From NCBI GenBank assembly GCA_902475285.1, contig CABRZA010000030.1, positions 1-18,869 on the forward strand: a DNA stretch of 18,869 bases, written 5' to 3'. The stretch comes from an uncultured Porphyromonadaceae bacterium. GTDB taxonomy: Bacteria > Bacteroidota > Bacteroidia > Bacteroidales > Muribaculaceae. Below the pieces are notes generated by a model that worked only from the letters and a program-made list of their open reading frames with translations, was not told the origin of the DNA and ran no database searches. This document shows, one piece after another, positions 6,958-16,700 of the stretch (its first letter is position 1; each line of letters starts with the position of its first letter). The position numbers were made by a program, and so were the translations under genes.

Positions 6958-8220
6958 TTAAAAGATATCGTCGGCTATGCGCAGGGTGGCGCCGACTTTC
7001 GTGGCTATGTATGCCGCTGCGGCACTGCCGGCTGTGGCACGGGCCGAGGAATCGGAGAGGCTGTCGAAGGCAGCGGCAACGTCGGATGCCGAGGCCACCG
7101 ATGTTGCGGCACCGGCGGCGATGAGCTCGGTAGCTTCGAGGAATTTGCCGAAATGAGGACCGAAGACCACGGGGATGCCGTAGACGGCGGCTTCGTTGAT
7201 ATTGTGTATGCCAGTACCGAAGCCACCGCCTACATATGCGGCGTCGGCGTATCGGTAGAGGCTGCTGAGGATGCCGAAGCAGTCGACGATGAGATAACGC
7301 AAAGCGCGGGCTTTCTCGCGGGCGCCGTCAGGGTCGGCTTCGGCGAGGACCGCGAACTCGGTATAGAGCATGGCATCGCCGAAGCGCGCGAGCATGGCGC
7401 GCAGACGCGCGTCGTCGAATTCATGGGGTGCCACAACAGCACGGACGGTGCGGCGTTTTTTCAGTTCGTCGACATACACATCCTCGTCGGCTTCCCAGCT
7501 GCTCCCCACCACGAGGGTAAGGGCCTCGGGGGCAGCCTCCTTGAAGATTTCGATTGCCGGAAGCCGCATGCCGTTGGCACGGATTGCGGTGACACGGTCG
7601 AAGCGCGTGTCGCCGGCGATCTTTACATTTTCCACGCCAATGCCTGCGAGGAGGTCGGCCGAACGGCCGTCCTGCACATATATGCCGGAGAAGCACCCGA
7701 GTATACGACGGAACATACCGCCACATGGGCGGAAGAAAATCTGCCCGGGGCGGAAAATGGCCGAAATAAGATAGACGGGTATATCGCGGCGGCGGAGCTC
7801 CGAAAGATAGTTGCCCCAAAACTCATATTTCACGAAAATTGCCATACGCGGCCGCACGGCTCCGATAAGCCGACGTGCGTTGGCCGGGGTGTCGAAAGGC
7901 AGGTAGGCCATGTCGACCCCCTCGGGCTTGCGGCGCGAAGCCACTTCGTAGCCCGAAGGAGAGAAAAATGTAACCAGCACACGGCGCGAAGCATCGCGGC
8001 GGCGGTATTCTTCTATTACGGGCCGCGCCTGCTCGTATTCGCCCAGCGACGCCACATGTATCCAGAGGTCGTAGGGCTCGCCGGCGGCCATCGCCGAAAG
8101 CCCTTCGCCAAGGGTGGCTGCCTGGCCGTCGAGCATAACGCGGGGTTTGCGCGAAAAGTGTGCCGCTATATGTGCCGCGCCGGCATAGAGGCGTATGCCG
8201 GCGTTATAGAGCATGTTCAT
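6958..8220 (-). CDS. waaA: 3-deoxy-D-manno-octulosonic acid (Kdo) transferase
   Basis: This GT-B glycosyltransferase at the inner face of the cytoplasmic membrane adds Kdo to lipid IVA, the first step of core assembly. From the ATG at 8220 the protein is 420 aa. Residues 53-70 (WIHVASLGEYEQARPVIE) match the family motif, with E61 in the place of the catalytic glutamate. VKYEFWGNYLSEL (130-142) matches the Bacteroidota form of the acceptor motif. The C-terminal half has the nucleotide-sugar motif GGGFGTGIHNINEAAVYGIPV. The open frame extends 57 codons upstream inside gltX, but that part is arginine- and proline-rich shadow sequence. The ATG at 8220 gives an ATGA overlap with the gltX stop and a plausible amphipathic N-terminus. 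ATG at 8214 is an alternative start. Confidence 0.9.
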   Translation of the reverse strand: MNMLYNAGIRLYAGAAHIAAHFSRKPRVMLDGQAATLGEGLSAMAAGEPYDLWIHVASLGEYEQARPVIEEYRRRDASRRVLVTFFSPSGYEVASRRKPEGVDMAYLPFDTPANARRLIGAVRPRMAIFVKYEFWGNYLSELRRRDIPVYLISAIFRPGQIFFRPCGGMFRRILGCFSGIYVQDGRSADLLAGIGVENVKIAGDTRFDRVTAIRANGMRLPAIEIFKEAAPEALTLVVGSSWEADEDVYVDELKKRRTVRAVVAPHEFDDARLRAMLARFGDAMLYTEFAVLAEADPDGAREKARALRYLIVDCFGILSSLYRYADAAYVGGGFGTGIHNINEAAVYGIPVVFGPHFGKFLEATELIAAGAATSVASASDVAAAFDSLSDSSARATAGSAAAAYIATKVGATLRIADDIF

Positions 8221-9761
8221 TCGGCGGGAGCTACGATATTCTCCACGCCGCGGCGCACACGGGCTATGGTCTCGTCGCGGCCGAGAAGAGCCGTGATGTC
8301 GAACATATGCGGCCCCTTGCAAGCACCCACCACCGTGAGGCGGAAGGCGTTCATCACATTGCCCAGATGGTAACCCTTGTCCTCTATCCATTTGAGCACC
8401 ACGGGTTCGAGAGTGGCGCTCGAGAAGTCGGGCTGAGCATCGAGAAGAGCCGTAAGCTCTGTCATTATGGCAGGTGTGTCGGCGCTCCAGCGCTTGCGCA
8501 CATCCTTGGCGGCGTATTCAGTAGGAGCCTCGAAGAAGAATGCGGCCTGCTCCCAAATGTCGCCCACGAAGTTGATGCGGCTTTTCACCAAAGCAACAAC
8601 CTTGGCGAGGTAGTCGTCGGAGAAAGCATCGGCATCGGCCACATGCTGCGCCAGCAGGGGGCGGAAGAGGGTTGCGAGCTCCTCGTCGCTCTTCATCTGT
8701 AAATATGTATGGTTAAACCACTTGCCCTTCTCGAAAGCGAATTTTGCGCCCGAACGGGAGCAATGCTCGAAGGAGAACTTCGATATGAGTTCGTCGACAG
8801 TCATCACCTCGGTATCGTCGCCGGGATTCCAGCCCAAGAGGGCGAGGAAGTTCACCACGGCTTCGGGCAAGTAGCCATTCTCGCGGTAGCCCGAGCTGAT
8901 GGCTCCGCTGGCAGGGTCGTGCCATTCAAGAGGGAATACGGGGAAGCCGAGGCGGTCGCCGTCGCGCTTGCTGAGCTTGCCCTTGCCGTCGGGTTTGAGA
9001 AGCAGGGGCAGATGCACGAACTGAGGTGCCGTGTCGGCCCAGCCGAAGGCTTCGTAGAGGAGCACATGAAGTGGTGCCGACGGGAGCCATTCCTCGCCGC
9101 GAATCACATGCGTGATTTTCATCAGGTGGTCGTCGACGATGTTGGCAAGGTGATATGTCGGAAGGTCGTCGGCACTCTTGTAGAGCACTTTGTCGTCGAG
9201 GATGTCGCTCTTTATCACCACACGTCCGCGAAGAAGGTCGTTGACCTCCACGTCGCGTCCGGGCTCGATAAGGAAGCGTACCACATAGGGCTCGCCGGCG
9301 TCGATCCGGGCTTTTACCTCTTCGGAGGTGAGCGTAAGGGAGTTGCGCATGTCCATACGCGTCGAGGCGTCGTACTGGAAATTGGCCTTCGCGGCACGCG
9401 CGGCCTCAAGCTCGGCGGGGGAGTCGAATGCGATGTAAGCCTTGCCGGCGTCGAGAAGCATCTTCACATGCTCGCGGTATATGTCGCGACGCTCGCTCTG
9501 CTTGTAGGGCCCGTAAGGGCCGCCTTCGCGCACGCCTTCGTCGATGCCTATGCCCAGCCATGCCAGGGCTTCGTTGATATAGTCTTCGGCACCAGGCACA
9601 AAGCGCTGGGAGTCGGTGTCTTCGATACGGAGTATCATCTTACCGCCATGACGGCGGGCAAAAAGATAGTTATAAAGCGCCGTGCGCACGCCCCCGATAT
9701 GGAGCGGCCCGGTGGGAGAGGGAGCGAAACGCACCCTCACTTCGCGTTCTGTCTGCGACAT
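8217..9761 (-). CDS. gltX: Glutamate--tRNA ligase
   Basis: This class I aminoacyl-tRNA synthetase charges tRNA-Glu. The 514-aa protein has the HIGH-type motif PSPTGPLHIGG (14-24), the conserved RIEDTD (45-50), and the KMSKS-type KLSKRDGD (262-269). A C-terminal helical anticodon-binding domain follows. The start ATG at 9761 gives the standard N-terminus (VRVRFAPSPTGPLHIGG). It has its own promoter upstream and is the first gene of the unit gltX-waaA-ArgC-like. Its stop overlaps the waaA start as ATGA, so synthesis of the two is probably coupled. Confidence 0.97.
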   Translation of the reverse strand: MSQTEREVRVRFAPSPTGPLHIGGVRTALYNYLFARRHGGKMILRIEDTDSQRFVPGAEDYINEALAWLGIGIDEGVREGGPYGPYKQSERRDIYREHVKMLLDAGKAYIAFDSPAELEAARAAKANFQYDASTRMDMRNSLTLTSEEVKARIDAGEPYVVRFLIEPGRDVEVNDLLRGRVVIKSDILDDKVLYKSADDLPTYHLANIVDDHLMKITHVIRGEEWLPSAPLHVLLYEAFGWADTAPQFVHLPLLLKPDGKGKLSKRDGDRLGFPVFPLEWHDPASGAISSGYRENGYLPEAVVNFLALLGWNPGDDTEVMTVDELISKFSFEHCSRSGAKFAFEKGKWFNHTYLQMKSDEELATLFRPLLAQHVADADAFSDDYLAKVVALVKSRINFVGDIWEQAAFFFEAPTEYAAKDVRKRWSADTPAIMTELTALLDAQPDFSSATLEPVVLKWIEDKGYHLGNVMNAFRLTVVGACKGPHMFDITALLGRDETIARVRRGVENIVAPAE

Positions 9762-9790
9762 TAGTTTTTCTTCTAAAAATTATAACTCCG

Positions 9791-9822
9791 CAAAGTTACA
9801 AATTTTCCGCCACATGGCCAAA
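9791..9822 (-). promoter_or_regulatory. Bacteroidota-type promoter for gltX
   Basis: On the minus strand TTTG (9822-9819) is followed after 20 nt by TAACTTTG (9798-9791), a full match to the consensus. The same -7 octamer occurs at the DUF4290 promoter. Transcription should start near 9783-9786, giving a leader of roughly 22-25 nt. It lies about 36 nt past the T-run of the upstream terminator. Confidence 0.75.
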
Positions 9823-9857
9823 AGCAATGCGGAATGTGAAATGGGGATTGGATATGG

Positions 9858-9898
9858 AAAAAAAGAGGCGCGGCCGACCATAATCGGCCAGCCGCGCC
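9858..9898 (-). terminator. Intrinsic terminator after the TapB-like gene
   Basis: On the minus strand, GGCGCGGC (9898-9891) pairs with GCCGCGCC (9874-9867), followed after TC by seven T (9864-9858). An alternative fold pairs GGCCGA (9889-9884) with TCGGCC (9877-9872) inside a GGCGC/GCGCC outer stem, leaving a four-base bulge. It ends the ruvA-sprA-TapB-like transcript before the gltX promoter. Confidence 0.9.
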
Positions 9899-9907
9899 AT
9901 TAATGCC

Positions 9908-9927
9908 GTCGGCCGCGCTCGGCCGAC
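9908..9927 (-). other. Second perfect hairpin between stop codon and terminator
   Basis: GTCGGCCG (9908-9915) and CGGCCGAC (9920-9927) form a perfect 8-bp stem with a four-base loop, 12 nt after the TapB-like stop codon on the minus strand. It has no T-run of its own. It shares the GGCCGA/TCGGCC core with the terminator hairpin next to it, so the two stems can exchange strands. It may protect the 3' end of the mRNA or modulate termination. Confidence 0.6.
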
Positions 9928-9939
9928 TGTGTTATGGGC

Positions 9940-10689
9940 TTATTCGGGCTTTGTGAGAGCAGTGAGGACGGTTTCCGATATGGTCTCACCCTTCTTGGTG
10001 GCCTGTATTTCCTTCACCTCGCCCACACCGGGAGCATACCAGGAGGTGACATATATGCGTTCGTTGCCTTCGGGTGTGCTCACTTTGTGTACATAGCTTA
10101 TTTTGAGGCAGTCGAAAGTTCCGGCGGGAGTGTCGACACTCTCGCGGCCCAGCACCTTGCCTTCCCAGAGGTTGTGGCTGAACGATTTTTCGGCCACATT
10201 GATGCGAAGGCTCTTGTTGGGCAGCTTGGTGCCTTCGGCCATTTCATCGGCGAGGGTGAGCGACAGTTCGCCCTTGGCAGTGATGCTGCGCTCCATGTCG
10301 GCGAGGTCCGACTCGCTGACGAACTGGCCCGACTGGGCTATCATTTCCTTGATGCTCTTGATCACATCCTGGCGGGTCTTGTCCTTGTCCATCATCATGA
10401 AGAAGGTAGTATGGTCGGCAGGATTGTAGACCACGGTGGTCGTATCGGTGCTCGACAAGGCCTTTTCGGGCGACGTTACCGTCTCTTCGCAGAGGTAGGT
10501 CACTTTGCCGTCGTCGCCGGGGGTAGCGCTGAGAATCTTGCTCACGGCGTTGATTGAGATAGAGTCGTGGGTCTCGGGGTTCTGCATCTTCATGGAGTAT
10601 TCCAACACAGTGCCCGGGGCGGCCACATACTGCGCCGCTGCACCGAGGGCACAAACGGCAATGAGTACGAGAGTAGTAAGTTTCTTCAT
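9940..10689 (-). CDS. Secreted TapB/DUF3108-like protein
   Basis: This 249-aa protein has a clear signal peptide (MKKLTTLVLIAVCALGAAAQ, cleavage after about residue 19 or 20). The mature part is predicted to be mostly beta-strand and resembles the TapB/DUF3108-like periplasmic or outer-membrane-associated proteins of Bacteroidota. Typical features are PGTVLEYSMKM near the N-terminus, DTPAGTFDCLKISY in the C-terminal third, and the WYAPGVGEVKEI segment. There is no lipobox. No enzymatic residues are recognisable and the function is unknown. It begins 28 nt after the sprA stop codon with no terminator between, so it is probably cotranscribed with sprA; the terminator follows it. Family assignment is from memory of motifs. 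Confidence 0.75.
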   Translation of the reverse strand: MKKLTTLVLIAVCALGAAAQYVAAPGTVLEYSMKMQNPETHDSISINAVSKILSATPGDDGKVTYLCEETVTSPEKALSSTDTTTVVYNPADHTTFFMMMDKDKTRQDVIKSIKEMIAQSGQFVSESDLADMERSITAKGELSLTLADEMAEGTKLPNKSLRINVAEKSFSHNLWEGKVLGRESVDTPAGTFDCLKISYVHKVSTPEGNERIYVTSWYAPGVGEVKEIQATKKGETISETVLTALTKPE

Positions 10690-10717
10690 ATGATTGATTT
10701 TTTAGTGTTCGAAAATG

Positions 10718-13700
10718 CTATCGGGCCAGCGACAGGTTGAGCGACAGGCCGTAGGATGAATTGGTGGTGGGATAGGAGTTGGTTGTGACGATGGGCGAGT
10801 TCACCTGATGGTCGAAGTAGGCCGACAGCGTGAGGCGCTTGCTGAGCACATACGATGCGGTGAAGTTGATGTTGATGGTGTTTGTGCCCGACGTTGGCTG
10901 TGTGTAGTTGCCTTCGATGCGGCGGATGAGTGCCTGGTTGTTCTGCCAGGAGAAATCGGCGTTTAGGGTGAGGTCGTTGCTCACGCCCTGCTGCGAGCCC
11001 TTCATTTTGAGGATGGTGTTGAAGCCCACAATCTTGTAACCGGCCCCCACGGTGATACCCTTCGACGTTGCCTCCACAAGCTGCCCTGCGGCGCTGTTGA
11101 GGGTGAGGGTGCGCTGGTCGCGGTACTCCACGCTAACCTGCAACTCGTTTTTAAGCGTGGCGTTGAAGCCTATCAGGGGGGCGAAGCGTTCGGTGATGGC
11201 CACCGAAGAGATGTTGTAGGGCGACGACGGTATGGGCTGTCCCGTGAGCTCGTCGAGGGTATAGCCGAGTGTGCCGCTGCCGTTGACGGCGGCCCAGTTG
11301 AGGTATGAGCTGTACGACCCTACCGAGTAGGTACACTGGTAGGCGTGACTGAGGGTGAACGACTTGAAGATGTTGCGCATGTTGCCCAGATTGATGAGGC
11401 CGTCGTAGGTTATGCGCCAGTTGGGGAGTACCGACGAGAAGGAGGGGAAGGGGTCGAGGGTCTGCTTGGCGGCGTTGCGCTTGGTGTATGCGGCCACAAA
11501 GGCCGGGATGAGGACGTCGGACGATGTCTCGCTCACCGTGCCCGTGGCGGGATTGAAGGGCTTGCCCGCGAGAGGATTGCCGCTCATGAAGCCGCCGTCG
11601 GGATAGAGCGTGCCGGCATACTGGGCCTCCACGCGGTTGCGTATCTCGGGTATGTTGGCCAGGAACTGATTGAAGGTAGGCGAATTGTAGCCGTCGGCGG
11701 CCGACGACGATTTGAGCGCAGTGAGGATGGCGCAGTGCGTCTTGGTGTAGGAGCCGCTGAGCGACGTGGGCATATCGGCATACATGAACTGCACCTGGCT
11801 GTTGCGGTTGTCGGTGCGATTGAAAGTAAGCTGCACCTTCAGCCCCTTGGCAATCTCGAATTGAGCCTCGATGTTGAGCTCATTGGCGCGCGACCATACG
11901 GCAGGCGATGTCTGGCCGTCGTCGGTGATGAGCCAGCCGCGGTCGAGGGCTCGCTTTATGTAGCTCTCGTCGGTGAAGCCGAAGGCGAAGTCGAGGCCCG
12001 GCGACATGGGGCCGGCCGAACGTGTCTGGCCGAAGATATTGCCTATGTCGGGGCGGAAGAGGGGCAGCGACAGGGAGCGCGTGTTGCGGTAGCGCACCGA
12101 TATGCTTCGCGGCGACGCCACAAAGCGAAGGGCGTACTCTCCTATCTCACGGGCGAGGCTCTTCTCGTCTTTGAGCACCTCGATGATTGTGAACTTCACG
12201 TTCTCCGAACCTCGCGTGAGCACCTCGAGGGTGTTGTTGTCGATTTCCTTGGTCTTCACCGGGAAGGGCTTGCCGTCGGTGGTTACGGCGGTAAGCTTGT
12301 ACTTCTTGGTGCGGAGGTTGTGCTTTATCACCAGGTTGGTGTCGGGCTGCAGCTGGTAGGTGCGCTCGAAGCGCCGGGCCTTCTTTGGCGGAGTGTTGCT
12401 GGGGCGTGTGTTGGCGAAGCGCCGGGTGACGCTTTTGAGTATGGGTATCTTGTTGTAGAAGGTCTCGAAGTTGATGCGGCCGTCGGCCGTCCAGGCCGCC
12501 TGGTTGGCAATGCTGTTGCCAAGACGCACGCCGTCGATGGTGGCGCCGCGCTCCCAGCGGTAGGTGGCGTTGTAGTTGACGGAACCGGTGAGGAAGTCGA
12601 GGAACGCTATCTTGCTGAACGGCGCCTTGTACTGGCCGGTGAAAGTCTGGTTGTAGCTCCACGGCGTACCCATCGACTTGATGCTCTGCCATACGGTGTC
12701 CTTCCAGTCGCGGTATTTGTCGGGGAAAAGGCGCTTGTTGACGGCGCCGACAGTTTCCTCAATACGCGCCGACGTGTTGGAGTTGAACGACAGCGAGAGG
12801 CTCTTCGTGATGTTCCACGACAGGGAAAGCTGGCGGTCCCACAACCAGTTCTTGCTCACCGACACGGGGAGCTGGAACATGGCGTCGGTCTCCGAGCGTG
12901 TCTGCTGCTCGTAGTAGTAGCGCGACATCGAGGTTAGGAAACTGATGTTGTTGGGCAGCCACTGCAATTCCCAGTCTTTGAGGAACTTCACGTTCTTGCT
13001 CTTTCCTTTGAGATTCTTGAAGGGCTTGAACGGCTTTATGAAGGGCGAATAGCTGTAGGCCAACGAGCCGCGGTAGTCGTTGGTATACTCGTACTCGGTG
13101 GTGGGGTCGTTCTTCGTCTGCTTGGTGAAGGAGAAATTGACGGTGAAATTGGCGGGGTCCCAAGGCATGGGCTTCTTGCTCTGCACGTCGAATTTCAAAC
13201 CGCTCACCGAGAAGTTCTGTATGGTTGTGCGCTCTATGGCATAGGCGCTTATGGAGTCGCGTTCTTGCTTGGTAGTGCAGTCGTCGAGGGCGTCTTTGAG
13301 GAGCACGTCCTGGTCGAGGGGATTGTATTTTGGCGAGGTCTTCTCCTTGGTCATAGAGTAGTAGACGGGCGCGCGGAGTTTGGCCTTCTCGGGCAGGAAG
13401 CGGCCGAGGTCGGCCTGCACGGCCACGTTGTACTGCTGGTAGTCGTCGAGGCGTCGCTCGTTGAGGCTTTGGTCGACGGAGCCGAAGCCTGCAGTCTCCA
13501 CATGCGCACCCACGTTGAGGGTGGCTATATCGCTCATATTGAGGGTGGCGTTGGCCTTGAAGGCATAGCCGCCGGCCTCGTTGAAATCGGTCACTTTGAG
13601 CTCGTTGACCCACACGATGGCATCCTTGGTGGTGGCGGCGTTGTTGCGCACGCCTATGAGAATCACGCGCACGTCGCTCAGCGAAGGATTGCCCATCACG

Positions 13701-16700
13701 GCTATGCGGTTGCGTTCGTTGTCGGGGTCGCGGCCGGTGTAGAGTGTGCCGTAGCCTACCCCGCTCTCCTCGGCGCGCTTGGCGCGGTTGCGGTCGCCCT
13801 TGAGGTCGACGAGGCACTGGAGGTTGAAGTCGAGATAGTTGGAGCGAGGCCACACCAGATACTGGTCGGAGCTGAGATAGCGGTTGTAGGTGCCGGGCTC
13901 GGTGAGTTCGAGGGGTACCTCGTACTCATAGAAGTTGTTCTTCACGTCGGAACCCAGACGGACGAACACCGACATATCGCCCGAGCGCGTGGCGGTGGGA
14001 TTGTCGATGAGCGCCTCGGCGTGCACCCACATCTGCAGGCGCTTGTAGTTGCGGAGGTCGAGCTGTGTGTTGCGGTACACACCGCGAGCGTCGCCGGCGG
14101 CGAGGCCGGTGAGCTTGAGCGACATCGACTGCTCGTTGAGCTGCGTTATCTGGCTCTGGCCCGGGTCGTTGATACGCGTCACGCCGGGAGGCAACACATA
14201 GTTGACGGGCGTGCGCTCGGCGTTCTCCTCAATATTGACCACCGACACGTCGAGCTGACCTGTGGCAGGTGCGTCGCCGCGCGTATTGAGGTTGAAGTCG
14301 TATGTGCGCCACTCGCCGCGCACCAGCTCGAAGGTGGCGAAGCGGAGGTGCGTGGGCTTTTTGAAGCCCGTCATGAACATTCGGGCGAAGCGCACCGTCG
14401 AGAGGTCGGAGATTGTGCCTACAACCTTCTCATAGTCGCTCAGGGGTATCTTGAACTGATACCATTCCACCTCGAGTGGCGTGCCCGAGCGCGTGGCCAC
14501 GAGTTTGGTCTGCTTGTCGGTGATGAAGTTGCGGCCCACCACGAGGTCTTCGGGGCGTATCGACACGCGGTACTGGAAATAACGCTCGTACTCGTTGAGG
14601 GTATTGTCCTGGTTGATGTCCTCCACATCGGGCACCGAGCGCGACGACTGGTACAGCGGGTCGGGAGCGTCTTCGGGCGAGAGCGAGTTGCCCTCCACGC
14701 CGTTGTAGCGCTTGTATCGCTCGAGGATGCCCAGACGCTGCTCGTCGTAATCGTAGCCGCGATAGAAGTGGTAGTTGTCGCCGGCGGGGTCGTTGAGAGG
14801 CGAGAAGAGGTTGGCCTGCATGGCCTCGACGGTGCCGGCGTCGAGCTTGCGGGTAAGCTCGGTGAGGTAATTCTGATAGGAGGGGAAGACAAATTCGTCG
14901 TCGTTGTGAAGGCCGTCGAGGCCCACGTCCTGACGTATGCGTGCGCCGGTGGCATTGTCGAAGGAATAGGTCAGAGAGTTCTGCGACGACACCCGACCCC
15001 ATACCGTCTCTTTGAGGTATTGGTCGTTGCCGTCGACGGGGATGCCGTTCTCATAGCTTTTGAGACCGTCTTTGAGAATATCCTCCGACACTTCGCCGAA
15101 GTTTATGTAGAGGTCGCCGCCCTCGTAGTTCTCGTTGTTGGGGTCGAGGAAGGGGTTGAGGAGCCAGAACTGCACGTACTCGATGTTCGACTGCTCGAAG
15201 TTGGTGTTGTCCATGCGCCTCATTATGCCGCCCCAGCGCTTTTCGGGATACAGCAGGCTGCCGTCGGCGGCCACGTCGGTAGCGTCGAGGTTGTAGGGAC
15301 CGCGCTCGGTGGGATAATAGGAGAGGTTGAGGGTCTGGATAATCGACGATTCGCCGTAGCCAATCTCGCGGCCGGGGAATATCTCCTCGGTCGTTACCTC
15401 GCGGACATACGGATTGGAGAGCTGCTCGAGGTCGCTCTTTATGTAGCCGGGACACATCGACGAGTTGCGCTGCGTGAAGAGGCGGTCGATGTAGTACCAG
15501 TTGAGCAAGGCGCGGTTCTTGCCGTAGGCCGGGTCATTGCTCAGCGCCGCCTCGGGGAAAAGGGCGTCGGGCGCGGGGTCGTAGGGCGTCGACGCAAGGA
15601 ACCACGAATAGGGCGAGCGAAGGTCGATGCCCGTCTGCGTGTTCTCGAAGTCGTCGATATACGACGAGCCTTTGTTGCTTCCCGACTTCTGGGCGTGCGG
15701 CAGGAGCTGGGCGTACTCGGCGGTGAGGCTCAGGCGAGAGGGCTGCACGGCGTTGACGGTGGGTATCTTGTTGAGCAGGTTGGTCAGCCACATGAACTCA
15801 CCGTTGTAGGCCATGTTGAAGCCTATCATGGAGTTGTTCACGGTCTCGTCGCCGATGTTTACCTTCTCAATCAGGGCTTTCTCGGAGAAGTGGAGCACGG
15901 TGGCGCCGAAGTTGAGGTTCTTGTTTAGCTGGTATTGCAGGTCGAGGCCGAGGAGCGTCTTGCGCTGGGTGGAGAACATCGACTGGTTCTCGAGGGTGAC
16001 GGATATGTTCTGCCCCGAGTCGATGATGCTCTGGTTGGTGATGGTCACGATACCCATGGCGTAGTCCACGGTATAGTCGCTGTTCTCGGTGAGCTGCACG
16101 CCACCGGCTGTGACTATCACCGAGCCGCGCGGCACGTTCATGGCGTTGAGGCGTATCTGCGAGCCCGCCGACGCCATATACTCGCCGGTGATGATGAACT
16201 TGTTCTTGTCGGCATACTGGCGCGCCACAACAAGGGTTGAGTCGTAGAGCTCCTGATAGACATACTGCTGCGCAAGGGCTGGATTGTTGATCTTGCGCGC
16301 AAGATGCTCGCCGAAAGGCTCGACTACCGGGAAAATAACCTTGCCGGTGGAAGGAAGGATGGTGTAGCCGTCGATAAAGTCGAAGAAGCCGTCGGGGTTG
16401 CTTTCCTCGTTGCTGTCGATGCGGTCGAGATTCATCACTTGCAGCAGCGACTGGTTGTTGAGCCCCGGCACGGGCAGATAGTTGATTTGCGTGCCCGTGG
16501 TGTCGGAGAGGTACTTTATGTTGAGCTTGAACTTGTTTTTCTGTATCTGGTATCCGCCGAGCGAATATACGTTCTTCATCATGAGGTCCCACATCGGGAG
16601 ATATGGCGATGTGGTGGTGCTTTTTAGCATTTTAAGGTAGAGCGACTGATCGGTGCTTGTGATGTCGCCCGAGAACTCGCCCACCTGGTATACCTGGCCG

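Noticed and set aside
8221..8391. 57-residue N-terminal extension of WaaA
   Set aside because: It lies inside gltX in another frame and has no similarity to the family; the ATG at 8220 gives the normal WaaA N-terminus and an ATGA overlap.
11345..12937. 530-aa plus-strand frame opposite the 3' part of sprA
   Set aside because: Antisense shadow of sprA with no recognisable domain, promoter or terminator.
13265..15928. 887-aa open frame on the plus strand opposite sprA
   Set aside because: It lies wholly inside sprA on the other strand, its predicted protein is low-complexity (rich in V, E, G, H, L) with no recognisable domain, and it follows from GC-rich codon use that avoids codons whose complement is a stop.
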